NCBI GenBank assembly: GCA_022606135.1 | Contig: JABYQN010000003.1 | Coordinates: 2,046,001-2,110,000, forward strand | Direction of reading: 5' to 3' | DNA: 64,000 bases | Source of the DNA: Fomes fomentarius | Lineage: Eukaryota; Basidiomycota; Agaricomycetes; Polyporales; Polyporaceae | The notes under the pieces: generated by a model | Seen by the model: only the letters and a program-made list of their open reading frames with translations | Told to the model about the DNA's origin: nothing | Database searches by the model: none | In this document: one piece after another, positions 22,291 through 33,546 of the stretch | How positions within the stretch are numbered: the stretch's first letter is position 1 | How the letters are laid out: each line of letters opens with the position of its first letter | Translations under genes and position numbers: made by a program

Positions 22291-25019
22291 CTACGTCTCA
22301 CTACTCATCTCCAAGAGCGCTTCGATGCTCTTACCCAGATCGCCGTCGTTCGCCTCCAGCACCCACTCCACGACCTCGATGTCCGTCGTCGGGAAGATCT
22401 GCCGCAGCGTCTCGCGCGCCGCGACTGCCGCCTTCTCGTGCGCTCTGTCGATCTCGTCCTGCAGCCCCGCCAAGTCCAGGTTCGGTGTCGGCGTCCGCGA
22501 CACGTGTGGTGTCGTCGTCCCATACTCGTTGTGCGCGAGCGTCTGCACACGCGGCAGCTGCAGCGTCCCTACGTGCTGCTGCGACGGGCCGAGCGCGAGC
22601 GGTTGGTTGGTGTACGGCCCGAGACTGTGCGCGCGGTACCGCGTGGGCGTGTCCTCTACTGGGAGATTCGGGAAGTTGGCAGACGACGCTGAATGGATGG
22701 ACGGCTGCGGTGAGCCCCGCCGCACACGTGGCTTGTACGGAGTTTGAAGAGGTGGTTGATATGCCCCCTGCTCTGCGCCAGTCGATGGACCGGCGGGAGT
22801 CTGTGGATAACCTTGGGGATACGCGGTATGTCCGTCCTGCTCGTACAACTGCTGCTGCTGTTGCTCTCGTCCAAGCTCGAGTGGCGCGAAGGGTCCGGGG
22901 AGATACGACAGCGTGTCCTCGGCACCATCAAGAACTTCATTGAGTATTCGACTGATGGCGCTGAGCGGCTTCGAGATCGTGTCGCCAGTCTTCTGCAATA
23001 GACGACGTGCGTCTTCTCCGAGACTCGAGGAAGGTGTTGGCAGCGAGAGTGGTTGTGCGGACTCTTCGCCGACATATGATGTTGAAGAGCTAGCTAGGAG
23101 GGGAGGGCCAGCAGAGCGGTCGAGACCAGGAGTAAAACCACGCTCCGGAGTTTGACTACCTGTACTCGGTAGCGATTGAATCGCCTCCTCGACGTTCCTT
23201 CGTACGCGTGGATGTCAATGACGACGGGTTGAGGCGCATATACGGCACTCACTTCTCAAACTCCTCTTGGGTTATGTTCGACAGCGAAGTATGATCCATG
23301 GTCTCAATGAACGACACTGCACCCATCTATTAGTCGTATGTAAGTCATTAGGCACGAAAGCGGTAACGCAACGGCATCGTACCAGACTCGAGAGGTAATA
23401 CCCGGCCTCGCTCTGAAGCTTTGTTGGATTTCGGAATCGGTTGATGAACCTGACGTGGCGAGTTCATGTGATCCCTCTATGTGAGATGGCAGGGACACGT
23501 ACTCGACATTCGACAAGAGATGTGGTGGATTGGCCTTGATGACGATGTATATCAGAATGGGCACGAAAGTGTCCGCACTCTCGTCCTTGTGCAGATGTCG
23601 AATCAGACCTATGTGTGATGTCAGCAGTATTCAATAATCAAGCCAGCGTGAAGCGGACCAAAGATGACCTTGCAACAATTCAAGATACAAATGAGCTTGT
23701 CGCGAGGTGCTTTGTAGTGGTTAATCTTGAGCAACTCTATAATCAAGACAATCAGAATTCGTCAGTACTAAAGCCACTCAGGTCTAACAGACCTTGCTGT
23801 GCGAACATCAAGAATCCTTCGCTGCCTTCGCCATCAGGAACATCCAGGTGTTTAACTTCTATCCAACCGAACAATGCGATGCGCTGTTCCAGTACGCGAT
23901 CTCGTTCTAGATCATCTGTGGTGACCGGTCGTGGAGGAACAGCTCGAACGACTTGTGGTGTGAAAGTGCTTCGAGGCTCTTAGAGGGTATAGCACCATCG
24001 TGTGCAGATTTTACTCACAACTCATAGAGCCTATTCATTACGAGCTTCTCCATCCCCTCCATTGCATTGTCGAATTCCGCTTCTGAGGCGTTCCGCCAGA
24101 CGTCGCTCTCGCGCATGCGATCTGAGATGAACTACTATCAAGATGAGTCGGAAGCGACGATAGATGGGCGGGCCGCATACATTGAGGAAGTCATTGATCA
24201 GCTTCACTTGGTCGTTGACTGTGAACGTCCGCTTTGCGAAGTTGCTCAAGAAGCTACGGGAATCTTAGCATCGGATAAGCCTAAATAAGAAACACTGACA
24301 TACGACCGAAGAAACTTCGCCACCGGCTCTGCACCCTTGAGCTTCATTTGATCGAGGAACCTCTGGAAGTCAAATAACGGGGGTTCCGAATCCTTGGCCT
24401 TCCCAGAGGGTGTACTTCGCCCACTCCCGCTTGCAGTAGCTTGATTGCCTGCGCTTAGTGCGTCATCTAGCGGACGAGGTTGAGGCGCTGACTGCTGCTG
24501 CGCAAAAGACGACAGTGTGGCAGGAGATGGGACTGCGGCAGCCGAGTCGAGAGAGCGGGGTCGCTGACCACGAGTCAAGGGAAGAGCAAACGTTCGTGCT
24601 AGTGCAGCAAGGGCAGTAAATGAGGGGATAGGTGAAGAAGGGCGATTGGGAGCAGCGGGTGCTGGCGGCGGAGGGGTTGTAGGCACTTTCTCTGGAGGGG
24701 GAGGCGGTGGTGGATGGCCTTTAGAGCCTGCCCACGCCTGTTGAGCCTCCTTCTCCTCCGCACTCGCCAGCGGATCAAACTCCAACAAGACCTCCTGCTT
24801 CACTGGCGATCTATCTGCACTGTCTGTGACGGGCGCGACTGCTAATCCTTGTGTCGCTTCGGGATCCAGCTGCGTTAAGTCTGGGTTCTTGGGCTCGCGC
24901 CTTGCTGGAATTGTGGGCGAGGCATCTTGCCATGGGTTGGAGTCCGACTCGATTGTGGATGCGTCATGTATCTGAACCTTCTGCAGTGTATCGCTCAAAC
25001 CATCTTCTCCCGAAGCCAT
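22291..25019 (-). CDS. vps9: VPS9-domain Rab5-class GEF with C-terminal CUE domain
   Basis: Nine exons (24304-25019, 24181-24253, 24019-24131, 23793-23968, 23659-23736, 23503-23608, 23383-23449, 23253-23326, 22291-23197) sum exactly to 769 residues. After a disordered, proline-rich N-terminus (~230 residues) comes the helical bundle (FTVNDQVKLINDFLNF) and the catalytic VPS9 core. The core includes LIRHLHKDESADTFVPILIY and IKANPPHLLSNVEFINRFRN, with the conserved Asp and Tyr of the family. The C-terminus (about 727-764) is a CUE domain (ETLRQIFPTTDIEVVEW...), which binds ubiquitin. In yeast and other fungi Vps9 activates Vps21/Ypt5 (Rab5) at endosomes and couples ubiquitinated cargo to vacuolar sorting. 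A conserved single-copy housekeeping gene that anchors this otherwise accessory region. Confidence 0.95.
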
Positions 25020-25435
25020 CGACAGAATGCAGATATTTCCGGTTGTTTCAGAGCAAGTTTCAGGAAAAGCAGGTTGAGTTCGGGAAGGACAGTGAGGAGA
25101 AGGGCGAGGACTATGTAGGACGAGAGGAGGATCCGGGATCAATATTACGCTGGCGTCATCGCGAGATAGACGCGCATAATCACACCCACGTCACGTGCAC
25201 ATTGGTACCCTACATGTATCACTCAGAGCCTATACGGACCACTATCACCTTGGCTTGTTGACGAGGATAGCGACTTACACACCGATACGCATAGTATGAC
25301 ATGATCAAACGACGTGGCATATAAGCAACACGAGCCTGCTCGCCGCTTGAGCGCCAGACGATGACTACCTGTGACTCACGAACCAATGGTAGAGATGCTG
25401 CATACTAAGGTCCCGGACATAACTGCGCTGGCCTA
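25020..25435. promoter_or_regulatory. VPS9 upstream region
   Basis: About 415 bp of non-coding DNA up to the edge of an F-box pseudogene. No clear TATA box. Confidence 0.4.
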
Positions 25436-26571
25436 CCATTCTAATCCCTAGGACAGAAATATTGGAGGCTTGGCACATATCCCCGTACTGGGGTAGATTA
25501 CACCATCATCAACGAGGTCGTTTACCTCATGGATATCATGTCTGAAATTCAAATGAATCGCGTCAGTATCCAACAGACCTTTCGAATGAAGTTCGCTCAC
25601 TGAGATACCATGTGCTCACGGACCTCTTTGCCATTCCCTTCCCACTCCACACACAGCGAGCACGACCATATCGTGCTTGGAGATGATAACCCATGCTCGC
25701 GAAGTTCTACCTCCCGCACACGAGGCATGACTTCCTCTGGCACACCCTGCCAATAATTGTGTTGAGGCTCGCCCGGTTTCAGAGGGTAGACCTTAGGGTC
25801 GTGCCCGACTGTGTGTTCGAACTGACGACATCCTCATCAGTAGATGTCGGGTTATGTGTGATTCACAAGCCACGCACCGCTGCCTGCCAAGAGTATATAC
25901 GGTCCTCTTTCCTGAGCTTCACGCAGTCGAGACACCTCACCCGTGCATCGCATCCCTGGAGCTCGTCGTACGTTGCCCTGTTTGGATCCTGACCTAAAGC
26001 GGCCACGATTGCACGCATCCATTCGACCCCAACACCGAGGCCACGCCGGTATCGCAAGTTGTCAAGGTCAAAAGGATTTTCTAAGCGGCGACGAGCAAAC
26101 TGGGCCCATCCACGTCCTCGGCCGGCTCCTTGTCAGCAGAAGCGTAGCCCGGGTCGCTGCGCATACAGTCGCGGCCGAGCAGATCTGGATAATGTAGGGC
26201 AGGGGACCGATTATCTGGAGCATAATGGTCCCAGTAGAACACGGCGATTGCGAGGTCAAGTGGGTCGATGCCCCGAGGGATGCGCTTGATTCCGAGGTGC
26301 GGCCGGATGATCTTCGTAAGTCCTGCTTTCTGTTTCTTCTCCCAGCAAGGTATGATGGAGGTAAGAACATCCGCGAAGGTGTCTCGAATGACGTTGTCCT
26401 TCGTCGGCGCCTCTCCTAGTGCCCGAATTTCAGGCTCTTCTGCGAGGTCCACAGCACGAGGCCGGCAGTCCATTCTGAAGCTGCGCGGGAGCTGAACGTA
26501 GTAAGCAACGATGGCTTCTTCGAGTTCGGTCACCCGGATTTCCATGACATCGTCCAGTTCCTTCTCTAGGG
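25436..26571 (-). pseudogene. Truncated, frameshifted copy of F-box gene 3
   Basis: Inverted, highly similar copy of the 3' half of the F-box gene at 48581-51088 (homologous to about 49960-51092). The first 140 codons match almost residue for residue (MEIRVTELEEAIVA...). Then a 1-nt deletion near 26118 (GACGTGGATGG here versus GACGATGGATGG in the intact gene) shifts the frame into a stop at 26081-26083. The rest of the tail, including the last exon and stop, is still recognisable down to 25436. The 5' half, with the F-box itself, is missing; the homology stops exactly at the edge of the MITE-like element at 26572. It cannot make the full product. Confidence 0.88.
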
Positions 26572-26892
26572 CATCAGGACTTCCCCGAATCTCTTAGGTC
26601 TCTTAGGTGGGTCCTAAGAAGTCCTAAGAACTAAGAGATTACCGGCGCTAATGCACAGCCACAGGGCTGCCTAAGAGGTCTCCAGACCCTACTCGCGCTC
26701 GCTCGATAGCAGAAGCAATTCCTTGTGTCCCGCTCTCAAAGTTTGTACAATAGACTGGGAGGACAAACAGAATATGTGTGCAAATTTGTAATAACATCGG
26801 AGCTCAAATCGAGTCACAGTATCAAAATCCTGTTGGCACACTGGTGAACTAAGAGGTCCTAAGAGACTAAGAGATTTGGGGAAGTCCTGATG
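26572..26892. mobile_element. MITE-like element with 35-bp terminal inverted repeats
   Basis: CATCAGGACTTCCCC followed by a CTCTTAG-rich tract (26572-26607) is mirrored at 26858-26892, with only a few differences over ~35 bp. CTAAGA-type motifs recur inside both ends. The 320-bp body is non-coding. One edge coincides with the breakpoint of the F-box pseudogene. No matching target-site duplication was found on the two flanks, so one side may have been rearranged after insertion. Confidence 0.7.
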
Positions 26893-26924
26893 TGTGTTTC
26901 CGATTTCGTAGCGTCCAGGCGAAT

Positions 26925-27200
26925 GGCAACTTGTGCAGTCCAGTCATGACAGCAACTCGGGCTGCGAGGTGGGACTGGAACGAGACAAACTACATAGCGT
27001 GATCCGTTTGATACATCCCGCCTGCCCACATCCCTCCCATGGGCCGCTTCGAAGCGGTCCGCGTCATGCATATGCATGATGGGATCATCTAACACTTCAA
27101 CAACTTGCACGCTGAAGTACTCAGTATCCGTTCACGCCTGGTCCATCGAGAGTGATTGTGTGCGGCGCAGACTCCGATGACTCTGGCAATAGAAACGTGA
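26925..27200. repeat. Dispersed repeat R, copy 1
   Basis: Shares blocks with 30537-30884, among them GACAGCAACYCGRGCTGCGAGGTGG, GCGTGATCCG, CATCCCGCCTGCC, CGCCTGGTCCATCG and RATAGAAACGT, in the same order. It is non-coding and lies next to an F-box pseudogene in both places. Possibly an old transposon fragment. Confidence 0.6.
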
Positions 27201-27427
27201 AGGAGTGAGTCTCACCAGACGCCGCTAATTGAATTGCAATGACTCATCACAAATGTGTGTACGTGCAACAGACCGATCCGACTCCATAGGCGTCGTATGC
27301 TAAGTAGCACTTAACAAGTGCTATTTCGACCTGACATCTATCGTATGCTGACATTGCATCTATCCACCTCTACTGCTCGATCAGCCTACTCGGTGTCAGA
27401 TGAAGAAGAACCTGGGTCAGGTATGCC

Positions 27428-27480
27428 TTTGTTCGCCCGTTTTGGCTATCATCGCTTAGCATAAAGTAGGACATAGCCGA
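27428..27480 (+). promoter_or_regulatory. Conserved F-box-family promoter block, copy 1
   Basis: TTTGTTCGCCCGTTTTGGC followed by TATCATCGCTTAGCATAAAGT, 72-124 bp upstream of the ATG at 27552. Near-identical blocks precede the F-box genes at 46012, 48581 and 54590. Confidence 0.65.
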
Positions 27481-27551
27481 GCGCTTATGGCCTCACTGCT
27501 CTTGAGTTCCAACCACCTCGACAGCACAAACTCCATCCTCCTTTGATCGAT

Positions 27552-30077
27552 ATGGATACGCCGGTACGCAAGAAGGCCAAAATTACTCATCCAACGTCTA
27601 CCTCGTCCGACAAGCATGGTACGCAAACCTTCTTCGAGGCTGCGACGAACACTGCTAACCAACTCAAACCATCTCAGGTAAGGTCTCGAAGGCCACCAGC
27701 CCAAGCAGCAGTCATCAGAAGGAGACAATAGAGCAGGTAATGCATCTCCCTCTTGAGCTCGTAGTGGAGGTACGTCGTCCGCTGTCCCTACCAATGCATC
27801 ATTGAAGGGCACCTAACCACTGTCTGGCATCTGTCAGGTTTTCAGCCACGTCCTTCCTCGCGATATATGGGCCCTTCTACGCACGTCCAAGGTCATCCGC
27901 AGCGTACTTCTTGATAAGAGGACCAAGAAATCTCTGTGGGACGTTGTGTTGGCGAACGCGAACGACGTGCCACGCCTTCCGGCCTGCGTGAACTTGAGCC
28001 CACCGGCGTGGATCCATCTTCTCTACTGCAACATCTGCCACGTATGTAGCTGATTGACCTTGCGCATAGAACTGTACTCATGAGGTGAACAGCGGTGCGG
28101 CTCTGAGGACGACTCTGTCGACGTGGTTTGGAAGTGGTCCGTGCGGTTCTGTAGCCAGTGCAGGTCATACTTGTAAGACATTCTTGCCGATGTTGCACGA
28201 ACCCAGGAAGGTTTATCTCACACTCTTGACCTTGCAGCAGCTATAATGATCACGATACGCTGAAGCTGGTCAAAGCGGTTGACCCGAGGATCAGGCTCGG
28301 GGACGTCTGCGCCGGACATTGGGACCTGTGAGTGATCTCAATGCTCCGAATCAAAGTCACAAGAGTTCAATGTGGTCTATCAGTGGGGGTTGGTACTCGA
28401 AACGTGAAGTGGACACCTTTGTCCAGGACTACGGCGCTCTATTACACCGACCGAACGCTTCTAGGGACTGCCCAGAGGTTTTGGCCTTCCTAAAGGCACA
28501 GAGGGACCGACGGACAGAACTCACCATGGTAAATTGACTAAGTTTGTCTGCTAAATTCTCCATTGATTCACATTTGCTCTATCAGCATGCACGACGGTGT
28601 CACAAATGGATCGAACACGAAGAAGCGTTGATACGGCGCCAACGCCTCAAAGAGTAAGTTCTCACACGTGTTGCTTCCCTTGTGCGATGACATCTTAGGA
28701 TCATCCCTCCAACCCTAGGATCGTCACTCGTGTGAGGAAGATAGGATGGAACAAGGAAGTGGACTTCCTTGGGTATATCCGGTGTCAGGAGGAGATACAT
28801 AGATTGGACGGTGTCGCCCGCCAGGTGGATGACCTCTACTTGACGTTTGGTATGTTCCGTACTTCACTCTGACTCTGCCGGCATGCATCGTTGACCTTGT
28901 TTGCAGAATGGTCACAAGTTTCTAAGGAGGTTAACGACTTCCTTCACGACGTCCGCCAGATACGGACATGGATGGAACGCCTACAAACTCTTGAAGAGGC
29001 CATCGTCGCCCACCACGTTCGGCTTCCGCGGACTCCGGAGATGACTATTCGACCCCCGTTGCTCGATTTAGCTTTCATGGAGGAATGCCGCACTCTTGTG
29101 GACGCTTTGCCATCGCGAACCATCACCATTGACGATTTCCTGGCCCTGTTACCTGATCTCTCCTCGCGCTGGCTTGAGGACAAGCGAGAGCTTTGGAGAA
29201 ACGGTCTGCGCGAATGCCTGGACCCGATACCAGCGGAGATCGAAGAACCGCTTGATCTCGCCATCGCGTTGTGGGTGTGCAGCAATTGCCAAGTGCGATT
29301 GCGATTCCCCGCCGTCCTTGCCCACACCTGTGCATATTCTGTTGACTCGAATACTCCACTTTCGAGACCACCCTCCTATTCTAATGCAGTCCGTGGCATG
29401 TTCCCATTTCTTTCGAACCCTGGGCCTTCCTTCGTCATACGCCACGAGCCGTATAACTCCAGCTACGCAGCACGTGACTTCATAGACTACGTCCAGGACC
29501 CTCTTGGAGCTATCCTCGTGGCCCTGGGTCTAGATCCCTCGATGACCTTGGCAGAAGACCTAGAGAAGTGCACCGGGAGACTGCGTTGCAAGCGATGTGT
29601 GCGGCGTACGGGATGGAGTGAGGTGTATGGCTGGGAAGCCGCGGTGAGTCCAACAATTTAGCATCTGTCTGTCTGTCTGCGTACTGACTGAGGTCTGTTG
29701 GCAAGCTCCATCATGCAATGACAGTACGGACGGGAAAGAATCCGTATCCTCTTAGGCTCCACGATGAATGGACACTGGTGGCTGATGGGGAGTTACCCCT
29801 CAGTCGGAAGGCTGAAGCGATCGCCCACGTTCCCTCTCTTGACATCCCTGGCAGCGTGTGGGCGTGCTCTCTGTGCACCAGTTTCGATGCGAAGGGCAGC
29901 GCGATGAAGGGACATCTCTTCCAGAAGTGAGTACATCAGGACTCTCTCAAATCTCCGCTGTATTAACTCTACCATAGACATGCGCGGGAGGATTACGATG
30001 GATGCATAGATGACGGGACGGTATTTGTGCATCCGATCAAGAGCATTGCCTTGATGAAGCCGCCTGTCTTTGCTTAG
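27552..30077 (+). CDS. F-box protein 1 (agaricomycete F-box/zinc-ribbon family)
   Basis: Eleven exons close exactly into 643 residues: 27552-27618, 27678-27769, 27838-28041, 28093-28172, 28241-28327, 28384-28528, 28586-28653, 28719-28849, 28907-29643, 29706-29926 and 29978-30077. A basic leader precedes the F-box (MHLPLELVVEVFSHVLPRDIWALL, residues ~46-95), followed by WDVV and the family motif LPACVNLSPPAWIHLLY. Paired Cys motifs (CNICHRCG, FCSQC) suggest a small zinc ribbon. The large ninth exon holds a helical region, CSNC, and CKRC. The C-terminus ends with a CSLC...H motif. F-box proteins tether substrates to Skp1-Cul1 ubiquitin ligases; the target is unknown. Nearest paralogues: the genes at 43506-46012 and 52055-54590. 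Confidence 0.88.
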
Positions 30078-30088
30078 CACGCCCCGAC

Positions 30089-30116
30089 ATTGACTTTGGA
30101 GGTCCGAGGGGTCGCT
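30089..30116 (+). repeat. Conserved 28-bp block downstream of F-box stop, copy 1
   Basis: ATTGACTTTGGAGGTCCGAGGGGTCGCT begins 12 bp after the stop; almost the same sequence follows F-box genes 2 and 4 (43458-43485 and 52017-52044, reverse strand). Confidence 0.7.
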
Positions 30117-30142
30117 GACATGGAATGCTGGTGTGGGTGCAC

Positions 30143-30540
30143 TCACGAAGTTCTATCTCCCGCACACGAACCACGTCTTCCTCTGGCACACCTTCCAATG
30201 ATTGTGTTTGAGACTCGCCCGGTTTTGACTGAGGTTTACCTTTAGGCTCGTCCTCGATTGTGTGTATGAACTGAGGACAACCTCATTAGTAGGAGTTGGC
30301 TCATGTGTGACACAGAAGCCACGCACCGCTACCTACCAACAATATATTTTCCCGAGCTTCACGTACCCGAGACATCTTACCCGTGCACCGCATGCCTGAA
30401 GCTCGGCGAACGTTGACATGCTCGGATCGAGACCTAAAGCGGCCACAATTTCGCGCATCCATTCGACAAACACACAGGCCACATCGGAACGAGTCGCAAG
30501 TTGTCAAGGTCAAATGGAACTTCTGAGCGGTAACGAGCAA
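30143..30540 (-). pseudogene. Second fragment of an F-box gene 3-like tail
   Basis: Diverged match to 25695-26095 and to the 3' part of the gene at 48581-51088, covering the exon that contains the ...GVEWMRAIV... helix and the CLDC motif. Small indels remove any open frame of useful length. The left junction lies directly after GTGTGGGTGC, a string that also ends the shared 3' flank of the F-box duplicates. The right junction abuts repeat R copy 2. A dead fragment. Confidence 0.75.
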
Positions 30541-30884
30541 CTTGTGCTGTCGTGACAGCAACCCGAGCTGCGAGGTGGAACGAGACGACAAGCTAGCGTA
30601 CGCCGTGATCCGTATACATCCCGCCTGCCGACATCTCGCCAGCCGGAATTCCGCAGCCGCCGCTTGTGCCATCCATGGGCGCCGCGGTCCATTTCGAAGC
30701 GGGTCCACCCCATGAATGATGAGGACCAGGAGCCCGGAGGTCACCCTCGTCGTACCAACACACCGCAGCAGTTCAAGTTGTACACACAACCAATTGCTCA
30801 CGCTGAAACGGTATTACCCAGTATCTGTCCTCGCCTGGTCCATCGCGCAAACTCCGCTGACAGAAATTGGCGATAGAAACGTCC
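30537..30884. repeat. Dispersed repeat R, copy 2
   Basis: Diverged direct copy of 26925-27200 with one larger insertion. It ends with the shared GATAGAAACGT. No coding capacity. Confidence 0.6.
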
Positions 30885-33412
30885 CGGAAACGTTAAGTCA
30901 ATGAATGAGCCTGGTAAGCATTGTTCGGGACTGCGGAGACGAGTAAGAGTGAGTACTGACTTATGTAAGTATAGTTACGGGTACTGCAAGCGACAGCACC
31001 CGTCAATTGGCACACGTCCATCAGTCTCGTGAGCTGGCCTGGAAACTCGAATCTGATGTTCGGATAAAGTCAGGTCGAATGGACAGGACTGCAACGTTGA
31101 ATTGTTACGGCTCACTGGACTCGGAGATAAACAGCAAGGTCGCAGCGCGACAAGAACGGGAGGGAGCGAGACCGCGCCTAACCTTAACTGTGCCAAGTTG
31201 AACGGCAGAAAGTTATCTGTCAAGGCTGTATATACTGCGGTTGGGAAGAGCTGTCTATGTACGTCAGCACTGTAGAAAACCCCGGCCGCTCTCTCCAGCT
31301 CGGAGTCCCATGTAGCAAGCGATTGGGGAAACGATCTGTGACCAGATATTGACTGCGGAGATGGAAGGTTGGGAGATGGAAGGTTGGAAGAAGGAAGGAC
31401 CTGGTAGTCGAGCCGCAGTTTACGGTGGTTCGCTCTACCGGTGCTGTGCGCTGGCGCTAGGTACGAACACTTCTCGACGGCTTGAAAATCCTCGAGCCTG
31501 AGCTTCGCCTCCTGATTAACAAGCACACGGCCGCCGTCGAGTCATATTCCCAACAACGGGAAGGTGTAGTATTGCCAAACAACGGAGATGATTGCGCTAG
31601 AAGTCGCCCGCGTATGTCTGGTGTTCGCTCCGCCACCCGGGAGGAAGGTGACACTAGTGCTGCGCTTATTATTGTATAGCTTATGCAGGGTAGACTATAG
31701 ACGTAGTAGGGCGGCAGGGTCAAGTACGAGGCAATGGGGGGTACGTACTGAGCTCCCACTGCGCATGGGGGTAAACACTCGAGAAGAGGAAGTCAGAAGC
31801 ACTGGATCAATAAGATGCTGTGACGCTTTTCAGAGCCTTCGATCATCCGGGTAACGTTATTCTTGATCATCACTCACGCAAGGGCTTGAGCAGCTCGATA
31901 CGGATGGAATCTCTGGGATAGTGCCGGTGGGGTGTCTCGACCCTGCGGAATGGTACTGTACGCTGGTGCTATGCTAACCAGAGTAAGTTCACCCTGTCTC
32001 TTCACCTGAATCGGTGACAGATTACGACTAACGTGACAAACAGGTGACAGTCTGGGAAGACTCGACGGCCTTACGCATCTCTCGAGCGTATGCAGGGCTG
32101 TCGTGGCCTGTCAGTCTCAGAATTCACCGGGTGTGGCCTGCATGCGGTGGCAGCTTGCCGTGGTTATATACTTTTCCCACTGAGTACTTAGCATGACAAA
32201 TATGCTCACCTCATCGAGCCTGCGCCAAACCCACGCAACTGGTTGATATGCAAGTTTCCATGGCTTTCATCGGCGCGTCCTAGGCCTGTAGCGGTGCGGC
32301 CCGCAAGGGTTTAGCAGGTTTGTAGCTCCCACAAGGTTGCTGCCGATGAATGGCATTGGATGGAAGGAAGGCACGGGCGCCGATTTAGAGGTGGAGGGGA
32401 TGCCGTTTTTCTCACCGGGGTTTTGACGACTGTTTGATGACATACGGAGCCGCACAAGTATGACATGTGGTCTTGGAAGGAGATGCATACAATTAATATT
32501 ACCCACCGGGACTTGACGAGCCGGAGAATGGTGCACGTTGAAAGGGACGTGTGTTGACAAGGGCTGGCGGATGATTCAGCATTCGCGGGACACCAATGGT
32601 ATGCATAGAACATGTAACTAAGAATCAAAGCTTGCAAGGGTAGGCGCATGCCGCGATCCCACAGGATAGTCCGGAGATGACATCGCGAAGCATGCAGTTT
32701 GCGCTTCTCATCGGCAGTCTGCAGATCAAAGTTCACCATTCGTATCACGAGTTAATGTCCATTTGCGATGGATGTGTTCGAAGTTGCGATGCGATATGAC
32801 TGCGGTCGGTGTGCTGCGGACGGTTGCGATTTGTTGCGGTGCTCAAACGATGTAAGAATATGTAGATGAGGAAGAGATGCAAAACGAGAGATCACGGTGG
32901 CGCCACCAGCCGGCGGATACGATGATCGAGATCGGGGCAAGCGATGCGATGACTTTAAGGAAACAGATTCGTCACGGAGCTCAGGCTGCGGATGTGTTCG
33001 TTGCCGTCTGAGAATTGTCGTCGCTAGCCACGGGGCGTGGCCTTTGCAGCGAGCGCAGGCACGTCAAGACTTGTCAACAGGTCCGCCCGACGACAGGCCC
33101 AGGAAGAAGGAGATGGGCGGAGGCATTTGTGTCCGTTGGGATGTGATTTGCATTGGGGCTGCCTGTTTCGGGGAATGGGTACACACGGAGACGACCGAAA
33201 GCGGGAGGATGAATTCATATCAGAAGGCGCGCTGCTGGGGGTGGGAGGCAATTACGCCAGCTGCCAGCGAAGCATGCCCTTCGCGCGCTGCGTATGCTGC
33301 GGGCGGTGGCCGCCATGGCGCACGGCGGGCAGCTGCATTTTCGTTGGCGCCACAGGGAGGCGAGCGACCAAGGAGCGGGCGCGAACGTGGCCTGCGCAGG
33401 CTATATACAGCC
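30885..33412. other. Long gene-free interval (2.5 kb)
   Basis: I see no supportable gene. Open frames such as 30975-31526 (-) and 32897-33481 (+) lack splice-compatible continuation and domains. A short purine-rich tandem (GGAAGGTTGGGAGATGGAAGGTTGGAAGAAGGAAGG) lies near 31370. The right part is likely the promoter of the regulator gene at 33547. Confidence 0.45.
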
Positions 33413-33420
33413 TATATAAC
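33413..33420 (+). promoter_or_regulatory. TATA-like box of Zn2Cys6 regulator 1
   Basis: TATATAAC 127 bp upstream of the ATG, within the tandem CTATATACAGCCTATATAAC. Confidence 0.5.
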
Positions 33421-33546
33421 ATCCAACCGACTCGCCTATCTTATCTTATCTCCCATTCCCAGCAGTGATCGTCACAACTAATTATCCCCCGCAGTTGCGT
33501 ATAGACCCTCGCCTCCCCTTCGACTGCGCTCCCATTCTCCTCCTCC

